From assembly GCA_023145655.1 (NCBI GenBank), contig JAGLDI010000066.1:1-29760 (forward strand): a DNA stretch of 29,760 bases. Reading direction: 5' to 3'. This DNA is from Desulfuromusa sp. (GTDB lineage: Bacteria > Desulfobacterota > Desulfuromonadia > Desulfuromonadales > Geopsychrobacteraceae). This document shows, piece after piece, positions 8,491-16,149 of the stretch; position 1 is the stretch's first letter; each line of letters starts with the position of its first letter. The notes beneath the pieces were generated by a model. That model saw nothing but the letters and a program-made list of their open reading frames with translations, did not search any database and was not told where the DNA came from. The position numbers and the translations under genes are program-made.

Positions 8491-9090
8491 TCAACCATTT
8501 AACTTCTTCACCACAGCAATCCCATCGGCGAAATAATCGATAATATTGTGGCAACCAAAATCCTGCTCAATATAAAACAGCCGATCCAGTGGTGCCCCAA
8601 TGACATCAAGCAGGATAACCCGGTTAACCCCACCGTGGGCGACAATAACAACTTCCTCTCCCAGATGAGCAGAGATGATCTGCTTGATCACTGGGCGAAC
8701 CCGCCGTGCCATCGCCAATAAGCTCTCCCCAGAAGGAGGGGCCACATTGACAATATCATCAAGTCGGGCCTGCCACAACTCGGGATAATCCCGCTGCAGT
8801 TGCTGCCAGGTTTGTCCCTGCCAATCACCGATATGCAGCTCTCGCAATTCTTCTCGATATACAGGCCGCACTGCTTGTAACATTGCGATCTGATCCGCCG
8901 CAAACCGACAACGGAACAGATCACTTGAATAGATAGCACGGATCTTTTGCTGTTGAAAGCGTCCGGCAAAAGCTGCCGATTGCTGGCGACCGAAATCGGT
9001 CAACCGAGTATCACCCTGACCATTGTAGCGTTTACTTTCAAATCCATCCACCTGCCCATGGCGGAGCAAGTGCAGGCGTGTTGCTTTCAT
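8491..9090 (-). CDS. Histidine phosphatase family protein, possible alpha-ribazole phosphatase
   Basis: A 199-residue member of the phosphoglycerate mutase-like histidine phosphatases. LLRHGQVDG carries the catalytic RHG with His11. YSSDLFRCRFAA gives the second arginine (about residue 60), ELRELHIGDWQG the acidic residue, and VIVAHGGVNRV the second catalytic histidine (152). The nearby cobL suggests the CobC role, removing phosphate from alpha-ribazole 5'-phosphate in lower-ligand assembly. The fold alone cannot separate this from other small-molecule phosphatases, and the repeat between the genes weakens the operon argument. Its ATG shares one base with the engB stop (TAATG), so translation is probably coupled to engB. 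Confidence 0.8.
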   Translation of the reverse strand: MKATRLHLLRHGQVDGFESKRYNGQGDTRLTDFGRQQSAAFAGRFQQQKIRAIYSSDLFRCRFAADQIAMLQAVRPVYREELRELHIGDWQGQTWQQLQRDYPELWQARLDDIVNVAPPSGESLLAMARRVRPVIKQIISAHLGEEVVIVAHGGVNRVILLDVIGAPLDRLFYIEQDFGCHNIIDYFADGIAVVKKLNG

Positions 9091-9698
9091 TATTCCCCCG
9101 TCCCGGGTTCCGTTACGGGATCAAGGGCTGCTTCAATCCGCTCCCAGATTTCATCGCTCCCCACCCGGGTCGTCGCAGAAAAGAGAGTAAACGCATCACG
9201 GGGTAAGCCGGTTTCCTCAACAATTGTCAGAATCTGTTTATCCCGCTTGGAACGGTTAATTTTATCGATCTTGGTAATCACCGGAATTGTCGGAACACCG
9301 AATTCTTCCAACCAGTCGAGGAACCGAATATCCTCCTCTCGAGGAACCCGGCGAATATCAAAGATAAAAACTACCCCATACAATGATTCACGTACTTCAA
9401 GGTAGGTCCGAATCATCGGACCCCAAGCTTTCTTTACTGCTAGAGGGACTTTTGCATAACCATAACCGGGCAGATCGACCAGTGAAAATTGGTTGTTAAT
9501 ATTAAAAAAGTTAATCAGCTGGGTGCGCCCAGGGGTTGAAGATGTCCTCACTAGGCTTTTCCGATTGACCAGAACATTGATCAACGAACTCTTCCCAACA
9601 TTGCTGCGACCGGCAAAGGCAATTTCCGGAAACTGCTCCGATGGGTAATTTCCTGGTCGAGTCGCACTTTTTATAAATTCAGCTGAAGATATTTTCAT
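9090..9698 (-). CDS. engB: Ribosome-biogenesis GTP-binding protein EngB/YsxC
   Basis: A TrmE-Era-EngA-EngB class GTPase acting in late 50S subunit assembly. At 202 residues it has normal family length. G1 is GRSNVGKSS (30-38), the switch region is [13 protein letters not shown]3 is [11 protein letters not shown] (74-84), G4 is TKIDK (142-146) and the G5-like SAT is near 174. ATG at 9698 has only a weak GGGA upstream. The gene is followed by the phosphatase with a one-base stop/start overlap. The 215 bases upstream, toward ferritin, form a divergent intergenic region. Confidence 0.95.
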   Translation of the reverse strand: MKISSAEFIKSATRPGNYPSEQFPEIAFAGRSNVGKSSLINVLVNRKSLVRTSSTPGRTQLINFFNINNQFSLVDLPGYGYAKVPLAVKKAWGPMIRTYLEVRESLYGVVFIFDIRRVPREEDIRFLDWLEEFGVPTIPVITKIDKINRSKRDKQILTIVEETGLPRDAFTLFSATTRVGSDEIWERIEAALDPVTEPGTGE

Positions 9699-9839
9699 AG
9701 TAATCCCGTAATCAATCGATTTTGTTTCAAGTTTCTGGAGAATAGCTCATGCAAAACGGCTTTGGCAACCAACAACGCAAGAATCTGACTCCCCTCCAGC
9801 AAGGAGAGACTTCACCCTGCTGGAATCAGGTTATTTACC

Positions 9840-9869
9840 TTTACAGAGACAGCTAACTTTCACTACAAT
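9840..9869 (+). promoter_or_regulatory. Candidate promoter of the ferritin gene
   Basis: TTTACA (9840-9845, 5 of 6 to consensus) and TACAAT (9864-9869, 5 of 6) are separated by 18 bases and lie 45 bases before the ATG. A hairpin, TCCAGCA (9795-9801) with TGCTGGA (9818-9824), sits upstream of the -35 box. I see no clear Fur box. Confidence 0.5.
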
Positions 9870-9913
9870 AGTAAGGATTAAGAACAAAAAAAATCAATCT
9901 AAAAGGAGAAAAA

Positions 9914-10417
9914 ATGTTGAGTCAAAAACTTATCGATGCCATCAACGAGCAAATCCAATTTGAATATTACTCCGCTTTTGCTTATAAAGCGATGCAGGCA
10001 TATTTTGAAGGTGAAGACCTGACCGGGATGGCGAACTGGATGGATATCCAGTTTCAAGAAGAATTATCACATGCAGAAAAAATGTTTCAATTTGTCTGTG
10101 AAACCGGTGGCAAAGTAGAGGTTATGGAGATCAAAGCCCCAAATAACAAGTTTGATTCAGTTTTGGAGGTATTTAAGGAGACGCTCAAACACGAGCAGGA
10201 AGTCACTTCACGTATCAACAAGCTGATGGATCTTGCTCAGGAAGAAAAGAACCACACAGCACAGATCTTCTTACAGTGGTTTATTACCGAACAAATTGAA
10301 GAAGAAGCCAATGTCAGTCATATTATTGCCAAACTGAAAAGAATCGGAGCAGATGGACGTGGACTGATGATGATTGATCAGGATTTAGAAAAACGGGTTT
10401 TTGCCCCACCAGCATAG
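9914..10417 (+). CDS. ftnA: Non-haem bacterial ferritin
   Basis: An iron-storage four-helix protein of 167 residues, the usual size for bacterial ferritin, which assembles as a 24-mer and oxidises Fe(II) for mineral storage. The ferroxidase ligands are at their standard places: Glu17 (QFEYYSAF), Glu50 and His53 (EELSHAEKM), Glu94 (KHEQEV), Gln127 and Glu130 (TEQIEEEA). No haem-binding methionine pattern of bacterioferritin was noted. AAAAGGAGAAAAA precedes the ATG, an excellent ribosome site. It is monocistronic, with its own promoter and a strong terminator facing the TRAP genes. It likely buffers iron in an iron-rich anaerobic lifestyle. Confidence 0.95.
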   Translation: MLSQKLIDAINEQIQFEYYSAFAYKAMQAYFEGEDLTGMANWMDIQFQEELSHAEKMFQFVCETGGKVEVMEIKAPNNKFDSVLEVFKETLKHEQEVTSRINKLMDLAQEEKNHTAQIFLQWFITEQIEEEANVSHIIAKLKRIGADGRGLMMIDQDLEKRVFAPPA

Positions 10418-10454
10418 TATCCCATAGAATGAGATCTCACCACCTAAGGTGGAT

Positions 10455-10495
10455 AAAAAAAAGACCACGTATTTGATACGTGGTCTTTTTTATTT
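10455..10495. terminator. Bidirectional terminator between ferritin and TRAP genes
   Basis: A perfect 10-bp stem (GACCACGTAT at 10463-10472, ATACGTGGTC at 10476-10485) with a 3-base loop, preceded by eight A and followed by a T-run. It serves ftnA on the plus strand and dctM on the minus strand. Confidence 0.93.
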
Positions 10496-10511
10496 TGTCA
10501 GAGAAACTCCC

Positions 10512-11807
10512 TTAAATGCTCAGACCAAAGAACCCTGGGAATATGACCAGGATTGCCAACACAAAAACCTGGATGGCAATAAAAGGCATAACTCCCCAAT
10601 AAATATCTGTTGTTTTAATCTCCGGCGGGGAAACTCCCTTCAGATAAAACAGGCTGAAGCCAAAAGGTGGGGTCAAAAATGAGGTTTGGAGATTCATCGC
10701 AACCAGAATCGCGTACCAGATAGGATTAATCCCAAGATTATCGGCAATCGGTGCTAGAATCGGCACGATGATGTAAGAGATTTCAATGAAATCGATGAAG
10801 AATCCGAGGACCATGATCACCAGCATCGACAGAATCAGGAATCCCCATTTTTCTCCGGGTAACCCCATCATAAAATCTTCGACCAGATAATCGCCACCGG
10901 TATAAGTAAAAACCATGGAGAACGCAGTCGCACCAACCAAAATGGCAAAAACCATTGAGGTGATCTTGACTGTTTCCATGGTACTGTCCCAAACCATTTT
11001 GATCGAAAGCTGTTTATACATCGCCGCCAGGATAATCGCACCAATACCGCCAACAGCAGATGATTCAGTTGGAGTTGCCACACCGAATAAAATGGAACCA
11101 AGCACCAGCATAATCAAGATCAGAGGGGGAATAATCGCCTTGAGAGCCCTGATAACCTGCTGGGCTTTTGTTCCGTGCTCTGCCCCCTCCAGTCGGATCG
11201 GTGGGGCAAGATCTTTTTTAAAATAGGTAATAATAGCAATATAAATAACATAAAACAGAACCAGGGAAATCCCCGGCCAGAAGGCCGCCATAAACAAGTC
11301 ACCAACCGGAACCTGGAATACATCCCCCAAAATAATCAGAATGATGGACGGCGGAATAATCTGTCCCAGTGTTCCTGCAGCACAGATTGCACCCGTTGCC
11401 AATTTCTTATCATAGTTATATTTAAGCATGACTGGCAGGGAGATAACCCCCATAGCGACAACACTGGCCCCAACCACGCCCGTTGAAGCTGCCAACAGAG
11501 CACCAACCAAAACCGTCGAAATGGCAATACCACCGCGCATTTCGCCGAACAAGAAACCCATCGATTCAAGCAAGCGCTCAGCCAACTTTGATTTTTGCAG
11601 GACAATTCCCATGAAGATAAAGAGTGGAATCGCCATCAAAATGGTGTTGTTCATGACTGACCAGATGCGGTGCGGCATCATGGCAAAAATACTTGGACCT
11701 TCTGCAATCAGGCCGAAAACAACGGCCGCCCCGCCAAAAGTAAATGCAACCGGGAAACCCAGCAGCAGCAACCCCAAGGCAAAGACAAACATCACTAAAC
11801 CAATCAT
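10512..11807 (-). CDS. dctM: TRAP transporter large permease (DctM type), system 1
   Basis: A 431-residue integral inner-membrane subunit that carries out sodium-coupled import of an organic acid delivered by the DctP protein. It is highly hydrophobic, with about a dozen membrane segments and family motifs: LGFPVAFTFGGAAVVFG near the N-terminus, FIFMGIVLQKSKLAERLLE, AASTGVVGASVVAMGVISLP, GTLGQIIPPSIILI and LQTSFLTPPFGFSLFYLKGV. It is the last gene of dctP-dctQ-dctM, 57 bases after dctQ. The ribosome site is weak (AAAGAAG), so translation may depend partly on the upstream gene. Close in sequence to DctM of system 2 in this window. Confidence 0.95.
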   Translation of the reverse strand: MIGLVMFVFALGLLLLGFPVAFTFGGAAVVFGLIAEGPSIFAMMPHRIWSVMNNTILMAIPLFIFMGIVLQKSKLAERLLESMGFLFGEMRGGIAISTVLVGALLAASTGVVGASVVAMGVISLPVMLKYNYDKKLATGAICAAGTLGQIIPPSIILIILGDVFQVPVGDLFMAAFWPGISLVLFYVIYIAIITYFKKDLAPPIRLEGAEHGTKAQQVIRALKAIIPPLILIMLVLGSILFGVATPTESSAVGGIGAIILAAMYKQLSIKMVWDSTMETVKITSMVFAILVGATAFSMVFTYTGGDYLVEDFMMGLPGEKWGFLILSMLVIMVLGFFIDFIEISYIIVPILAPIADNLGINPIWYAILVAMNLQTSFLTPPFGFSLFYLKGVSPPEIKTTDIYWGVMPFIAIQVFVLAILVIFPGFFGLSI

Positions 11808-11864
11808 CTGGACAACTTCTTTCTATACATAAATAGCGAGACCGCTATTGTTTTTAAATTCAAA

Positions 11865-12404
11865 TTAAAGGACATCGTCTTCGGTATGATGCTGTGGTGG
11901 AAATTCCAACCCACGATACATACGGATATTCCGAACCACAAACCCAGCTGAAGAGATGATCAAACAAACAAAAGAAATGGGGATAACCGCCTTGATCAAA
12001 TATCGGCGGGTCAGACCACCCGGGTCGCCACTGATTTCACCCATGACATAAGCTTCATGAACAAACCAGACCGATCCGTTGATGATCAAAATCGCCAGGG
12101 GTATTAAGAAAAGGAAGGTTCCTGCAATGTTAATAATAGCTTTCAACTTGGGTTTGAAATTGTCATAAAGAATATCGACCCGCACGTGTCCCTCTTCTTT
12201 CAGGGTATAAGACATGCCAAGGAGAAAAACGACGGAAAATAGATGCCATTCCATCTCCTGCATAGCGATAGATCCAGAGCGGAAGAAGTAGCGCATGATC
12301 GCATCATAAAATACATTAACCAGCATCACCAACATCAATACACCAGCAATCCAGCCGACGATATCGGAAAAACGGTCCAGAATTCGTTCAGTTTTTAACA
12401 GCAT
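11865..12404 (-). CDS. dctQ: TRAP transporter small permease (DctQ type), system 1
   Basis: A 179-residue four-helix membrane subunit that pairs with DctM. The family signature is seen in QEMEWHLFSVVFLLGMSYTL followed by KEEGHVRVDILYD. The frame stays open upstream to 12476, but the ATG at 12404 has AGGA seven bases before it. The extension would run through the terminator at 12439-12468, so the shorter form is preferred. It lies between dctP and dctM on the same strand. Confidence 0.93.
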   Translation of the reverse strand: MLLKTERILDRFSDIVGWIAGVLMLVMLVNVFYDAIMRYFFRSGSIAMQEMEWHLFSVVFLLGMSYTLKEEGHVRVDILYDNFKPKLKAIINIAGTFLFLIPLAILIINGSVWFVHEAYVMGEISGDPGGLTRRYLIKAVIPISFVCLIISSAGFVVRNIRMYRGLEFPPQHHTEDDVL

Positions 12405-12436
12405 AACAATCCTGCCAAAAGGTAAGGGGAAACAAG

Positions 12437-12470
12437 AAAAGGCTCCCGGATATTTCACCGGGAGCCTTTG
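12437..12470 (-). terminator. Intra-operon terminator between dctP and dctQ
   Basis: An 11-bp stem, AAGGCTCCCGG (12439-12449) with CCGGGAGCCTT (12458-12468), followed on the minus strand by TTTTCTTGTTT. It sits just after the dctP stop. Partial termination here would give more binding protein than permease, a common arrangement for periplasmic-binding-protein systems. Confidence 0.85.
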
Positions 12471-12489
12471 TGACATGGGATACTCGATT

Positions 12490-13575
12490 TTATTCGAGGT
12501 TATCTTTCAGATAAGCATAGTCAGAGATCTCAGTCCAACGACGAGATTTCTGCATATAAGCAGTCTGTGCATCATAGATTTTCTTAAACATCGGATCTTT
12601 TGCGGCGGTTTCCTTCAGCAGCTTATCATTTTCAACCTTCATAGCAGCAATAACTTCTTTTGGGAAAGTCTTGATTTTGATGTCTGGGTATTCGGCCGCC
12701 ATTTTGTCTAAATTTACGGCACTATCATGATAGGAACGGGCATACATGTCGTAAGCAGCAAATTCCATAGCCACTTCTAAAATCTTCTGTAGATGCTTTG
12801 GAAGGGCATTAAACTTTTTCTGATTAACCAGGAACTGCAGTTCCGTTGCTGGCTCATGCCAACCGGTATAGTAGTAAGGGGCAATCTTGTGGAAACCCAT
12901 ATTGAGGTCAAGAGAAGGACCAACCCACTCCAGAGCATCAATAGTACCACGATCAAGAGCAGTATAAAGCTCACCAGCCGGGATATTGGTGACAACGACA
13001 CCAAGTTTGGAGAGAACTTCACCAGCAAATCCGGGGATCCGCATTTTTAGACCTTTAAAGTCATCCAGACTTTTGATTTCTTTCTGGAACCAACCACCCA
13101 TCTGGTTGCCGGTATTACCACCAGGGTATGAATTGACGCCATGACGATCATAAACTTCTTTCATCAACTCCATACCACCACCATAGTAAAACCAGGCATA
13201 CTGCTCAGGAGCGATCATGCCGAAAGGCATAGTGGTGAAAAACAGAGTATTTCTATCTTTGCCTTTCCAATAATAGGATGCGGAATGACCCATCTCGTAC
13301 TGGCCAGCCTTAACCATATCAAGAATGCCAAGTGGGGCTTTATGCTTATTTTTGGAATCGATACGGATTTCCATCTCACCGTTCGACATCTCGTTAACCA
13401 TGTCAGCCATTTTGAGAACAGCATCACCAAAAATTGGGAAGTTGGTTGGCCAAGTCATTGCCAATTTCCAACGATACTTGGCAGCAGCTTCTGCCTGAGG
13501 GGCAAAAGTTCCGACCATCAGCAGTGAGAAAACAGCCAGAAAACAAATTGACATACGAAACACGGTTTTTTTCAT
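12490..13575 (-). CDS. dctP: TRAP substrate-binding protein (DctP/TakP type), Sec-exported, system 1
   Basis: A periplasmic receptor of 361 residues. The signal peptide has a lysine-rich start, hydrophobic stretch FLAVFSLLMVGTFA and cleavage site near AEA/AA. The mature part has the DctP-family core KGLKMRIPGFAGEVLSKLG, GELYTALDRGTIDALEWVGP and YTGWHEPATELQFLV. The EWVGP and GWHEP motifs place it with TakP-like receptors that bind 2-oxoacids or lactate with a metal ion; the ligand here is inferred. An upstream ATG at 13587 is in frame, but its own ATGGAGG supplies the GGAGG ribosome site of the ATG at 13575, so the latter is the start. First gene of dctPQM. Confidence 0.93.
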   Translation of the reverse strand: MKKTVFRMSICFLAVFSLLMVGTFAPQAEAAAKYRWKLAMTWPTNFPIFGDAVLKMADMVNEMSNGEMEIRIDSKNKHKAPLGILDMVKAGQYEMGHSASYYWKGKDRNTLFFTTMPFGMIAPEQYAWFYYGGGMELMKEVYDRHGVNSYPGGNTGNQMGGWFQKEIKSLDDFKGLKMRIPGFAGEVLSKLGVVVTNIPAGELYTALDRGTIDALEWVGPSLDLNMGFHKIAPYYYTGWHEPATELQFLVNQKKFNALPKHLQKILEVAMEFAAYDMYARSYHDSAVNLDKMAAEYPDIKIKTFPKEVIAAMKVENDKLLKETAAKDPMFKKIYDAQTAYMQKSRRWTEISDYAYLKDNLE

Positions 13576-13707
13576 ACGTTCCTCCATTCAGATAAAATAG
13601 TTTATGGGGCAATTCAAACATCTATACTTTTTTGGTTATAGATAGCGTATAACACCCTAATTCACGACTCTTTGTCAATAAATTAGTTAATTTTTGTCAC
13701 GATCAAC
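13576..13707. other. Upstream region of dctP1
   Basis: No gene is seen. On the minus strand a perfect TTGACA is present, but the nearest -10-like TTATAC is 20 bases away, so I do not call a promoter. The dctP1 promoter is probably within this interval. Confidence 0.35.
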
Positions 13708-13874
13708 CTAGGAGACTGCCGGACTTCACAAGAACCTACTATGATATCGCCTGATCGATTCATATTTCCAGATATCTTCGACAAATAGCTGTGCTATTCG
13801 CTCTCAAATTTACGATAATCTACCCTCGAACAGTCAATTTCTCGTACGATCCGCAAAGCCTGACAGCCTCCTAG
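13708..13874. mobile_element. MITE-like element, 167 bp with imperfect 19-bp terminal inverted repeats
   Basis: The left end CTAGGAGACTGCCGGACTT (13708-13726) and the right end AAGCCTGACAGCCTCCTAG (13856-13874) are complementary at 14 of 19 positions. CTAG bounds both sides and may be a 4-bp target duplication or part of the ends. An internal hairpin AATAGC-TGT-GCTATT lies at 13784-13798. There is no open frame long enough for a transposase. The right end matches the solitary end at 5612-5659, so it is a family present at least twice. Confidence 0.68.
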
Positions 13875-14007
13875 TCAATCGAATCCAGAGGGATAGAATC
13901 GACCAAGACTAGGGGTAATACGGTGGTCGGGTAGGTCAATCAGGTGATCCGAGATAACTCATAGTTTACAAATTCACAAAAATCCATAGAAAACGATGTG
14001 TTAATTA
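13875..14007. other. Intergenic region between MITE and dctQ2 promoter
   Basis: 133 bases with no gene, strong hairpin or recognisable operator that I can support. Confidence 0.4.
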
Positions 14008-14036
14008 TTGACTCAAAATAGCAGTTGACCGATTAT
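14008..14036 (+). promoter_or_regulatory. Sigma-70 promoter of dctQM system 2
   Basis: TTGACT (14008-14013, 5 of 6) with a 17-base spacer and GATTAT (14031-14036, 4 of 6). The start codon at 14091 lies about 55 bases downstream. It overlaps the longest possible open frame of dctQ, which argues for the shorter gene. Confidence 0.6.
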
Positions 14037-14090
14037 CGTTTCTTCAATATTCAGCTGACAGATCTTTTTCTACTCTCGTTGGAGACCCTT

Positions 14091-14648
14091 ATGAAATATA
14101 TCAAGTTGATTATTCGCTTGATTGACGGACTCAATACCAAGGTGGGGCATGCTATCTCATGGCTCAGCAGTTTCCTGGTTTTAGTTGTCTGTTACGATGT
14201 TTTTACTCGCTATTTTTTACGCAAAAGCAGCGTTGGGGTGCAGGAACTGGAATGGCATATTTTTGCGGTGCTGTTTCTGCTTGCCGCCGCATATACATTG
14301 AAGGTCGACGGCCATGTTCGAGTTGACGTCATCTACACCCAACTATCGCCGCGCGGAAAAGCGTGGGTCAATTTATTCGGCAGTCTGGTCTTCCTGATCC
14401 CCTTTTCAATTTTGGTAATATGGGCCAGCAAGGGCTTTATCAGTATGAGCTGGATGATTCAGGAAACCAGCCCCGACCCCGGCGGTCTCCCCTTCCGTTA
14501 TGTTCTCAAAGCAATGATCCCGGCAGGTTTCACCCTGATTCTGTTACAGGGAATTGCCCTGACCCTGCGTTCATTCTGTACCATTATTGGTCGCCCGCTG
14601 GAAAAGATTGAAGCAAAAGAGAAAAAAGAGGAACAGCAACATGCCTGA
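14091..14648 (+). CDS. dctQ: TRAP transporter small permease (DctQ type), system 2
   Basis: A 185-residue small membrane subunit of a second TRAP transporter. The signature QELEWHIFAVLFLLAAAYTL followed by KVDGHVRVDVIYT parallels system 1, and four hydrophobic segments are visible. GGAGA five bases before the ATG at 14091 fixes the start; the frame is open upstream to 14025, but that runs into the promoter. Its last 8 bases overlap the dctM2 start, so the two subunits are translationally coupled. No dctP precedes it; the likely receptor gene is 3 kb away on the opposite strand. Confidence 0.93.
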   Translation: MKYIKLIIRLIDGLNTKVGHAISWLSSFLVLVVCYDVFTRYFLRKSSVGVQELEWHIFAVLFLLAAAYTLKVDGHVRVDVIYTQLSPRGKAWVNLFGSLVFLIPFSILVIWASKGFISMSWMIQETSPDPGGLPFRYVLKAMIPAGFTLILLQGIALTLRSFCTIIGRPLEKIEAKEKKEEQQHA

Positions 14649-15960
14649 GTATATGTCCCTGGTCTTATTTGCCACCGTCTTCGCGGTATTGTTGCTTGGC
14701 TTCCCGGTTGCATTCACTCTGGGTGGGGTTTCGCTGATCTTTGGTTACTTCACTTTTGGAATGGGATTTTTCCAACTGCTCCCCTTGCGGATCTGGGGAA
14801 CAATGACCAACTACGTGTTGATCGCCGTGCCACTGTTTGTCTTTATGGGGATGATGTTTGAAAAGTCGGGGCTAGCAGAAGAGTTATTGGAAACGATGGC
14901 AATGCTCTTCGGCAAACTACGGGGCGGCCTGGCTATTTCGGTCATTGTTGTTGGTGCCGTCCTTGCGGCCTCCACTGGAATTGTCGGCGCAACCGTTGTC
15001 ACTATGGGGCTCTTGTCACTGCCAACAATGCTCAAACGCGGCTATTCCCCTGAGTTATCTACCGGAACTATCTGTGCTGCCGGCACCCTGGGACAAATTA
15101 TTCCACCGAGTATCGTTCTGGTGCTGCTGGGTAGCGTCCTGAATGTCCCAATCGGTGATATGTTCATTGGTGCGGTTATTCCTGGTTTGATATTAGTTGG
15201 TATGTATATTTTCTGGATTATCCTGGTTGCAATCTTCCGCCCTGAATCGGCCCCGGCAATGCCTGCTGAGGAACTTGCTACTTTTCGTAAATCAGGGATG
15301 TATCGAAAAATCATCAGAGCTTTTCTGCTGCCATTTTTCCTGATCGTTGCAGTGCTTGGTTCAATCTTTGCCGGGATTGCCTCTCCAACGGAGGCTGCTG
15401 CAGTGGGGGCAATGGGTGCCACTCTTCTGACCATCTGGCAAAAAAAATTCAGTTTACAAATATTACGTGAAGTTATGCAGGGGACGACAACACTGACCTG
15501 CATGGTTTTTATACTGATCGTCGGGGCAACAACCTTTGGACTGGTTTTCCGGGGGATGGGGGGGGATCGTTATATCACCAATCTTATTCTCGGTGCGGGG
15601 ATGGAACCAGGACATTTTCTACTTATCGTCATGATAGTTATTTTTGTTGCCGGGTTCTTTATTGATTTTATCGAAATCACCTTTATTATCGTTCCGGTCG
15701 TAGCTCCAATTTTCCAACAGATGGGAATCGATCTCCTTTGGATCGGGATTCTCATTGCGATGAACTTGCAAACCTCCTTCCTGACCCCACCTTTCGGCTT
15801 CAGCCTTTTCTACCTGAAAGGGGTTGCTCCGCTAGAAATCACCACCACACAAATTTATAAGGGGATTATCCCCTTTGTTGGCATTCAGATGATTTGTGTG
15901 TTGATTGTGGTCTTCTGGCCTGAAACCGTTACTTGGTTACCAGAATATCTGGTGAAATAG
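14641..15960 (+). CDS. dctM: TRAP transporter large permease (DctM type), system 2
   Basis: A 439-residue inner-membrane transport subunit. The motifs match system 1: LLGFPVAFTLGGVSLIFG, FVFMGMMFEKSGLAEELLE, AASTGIVGATVVTMGLLSLP, GTLGQIIPPSIVLVLLGS and LQTSFLTPPFGFSLFYLKGV. The start ATG at 14641 overlaps the dctQ end by 8 bases and has GAGGAA upstream inside dctQ. It ends convergently with sdaA, with 189 bases between the two stops and no strong terminator recognised there. Substrate class is inferred from the TakP-like receptor nearby to be a 2-oxoacid or hydroxyacid. Confidence 0.95.
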   Translation: MPEYMSLVLFATVFAVLLLGFPVAFTLGGVSLIFGYFTFGMGFFQLLPLRIWGTMTNYVLIAVPLFVFMGMMFEKSGLAEELLETMAMLFGKLRGGLAISVIVVGAVLAASTGIVGATVVTMGLLSLPTMLKRGYSPELSTGTICAAGTLGQIIPPSIVLVLLGSVLNVPIGDMFIGAVIPGLILVGMYIFWIILVAIFRPESAPAMPAEELATFRKSGMYRKIIRAFLLPFFLIVAVLGSIFAGIASPTEAAAVGAMGATLLTIWQKKFSLQILREVMQGTTTLTCMVFILIVGATTFGLVFRGMGGDRYITNLILGAGMEPGHFLLIVMIVIFVAGFFIDFIEITFIIVPVVAPIFQQMGIDLLWIGILIAMNLQTSFLTPPFGFSLFYLKGVAPLEITTTQIYKGIIPFVGIQMICVLIVVFWPETVTWLPEYLVK

Positions 15961-16083
15961 TTTCCGTCCAAAAACCGCCCTTTTCCGCAATCTCTATGTC
16001 AATCTGCACATTTGTTTGTGCGGCGTAAAGTACTACGCCTCCGCTCAAACACTTGAGTTCCTTGATCTTGCAAAAAAATTCTT

Positions 16084-16100
16084 GTTTCTGAATCAGAAAC
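16084..16100. repeat. Perfect short palindrome in the dctM2-sdaA interval
   Basis: GTTTCTGA-A-TCAGAAAC, 8-base arms around one base, within the 189-base convergent interval 15961-16149. It lacks a T-run typical of a terminator and could be a protein-binding site. The rest of the interval shows nothing supportable. Confidence 0.45.
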
Positions 16101-16149
16101 TTGTATTGTTCCTTCCAGGGTTTCCGGACAAACCTATTCAGATAAAAGT

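Noticed and set aside
8199..8498. Minus-strand 99-codon open frame upstream of cobL
   Set aside because: It is a reading through the intergenic repeat and into cobL in another frame. Such frames arise from this kind of repeat.
9780..9830. Hairpin upstream of ferritin as a Fur or iron-regulatory site
   Set aside because: The 7-bp arms do not resemble a Fur box and the position is upstream of the -35 box; no regulatory role can be assigned.
12405..12476. N-terminal extension of DctQ of system 1
   Set aside because: It would be translated through the terminator after dctP. The ATG at 12404 has a ribosome site and fits the family start.
13588..13707. TTGACA before dctP1 as a sigma-70 promoter
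   Set aside because: The nearest -10-like sequence is 20 bases away, too far for a confident call.
14025..14090. N-terminal extension of DctQ of system 2
   Set aside because: It overlaps the -10 box of the predicted promoter; GGAGA directly precedes the ATG at 14091.
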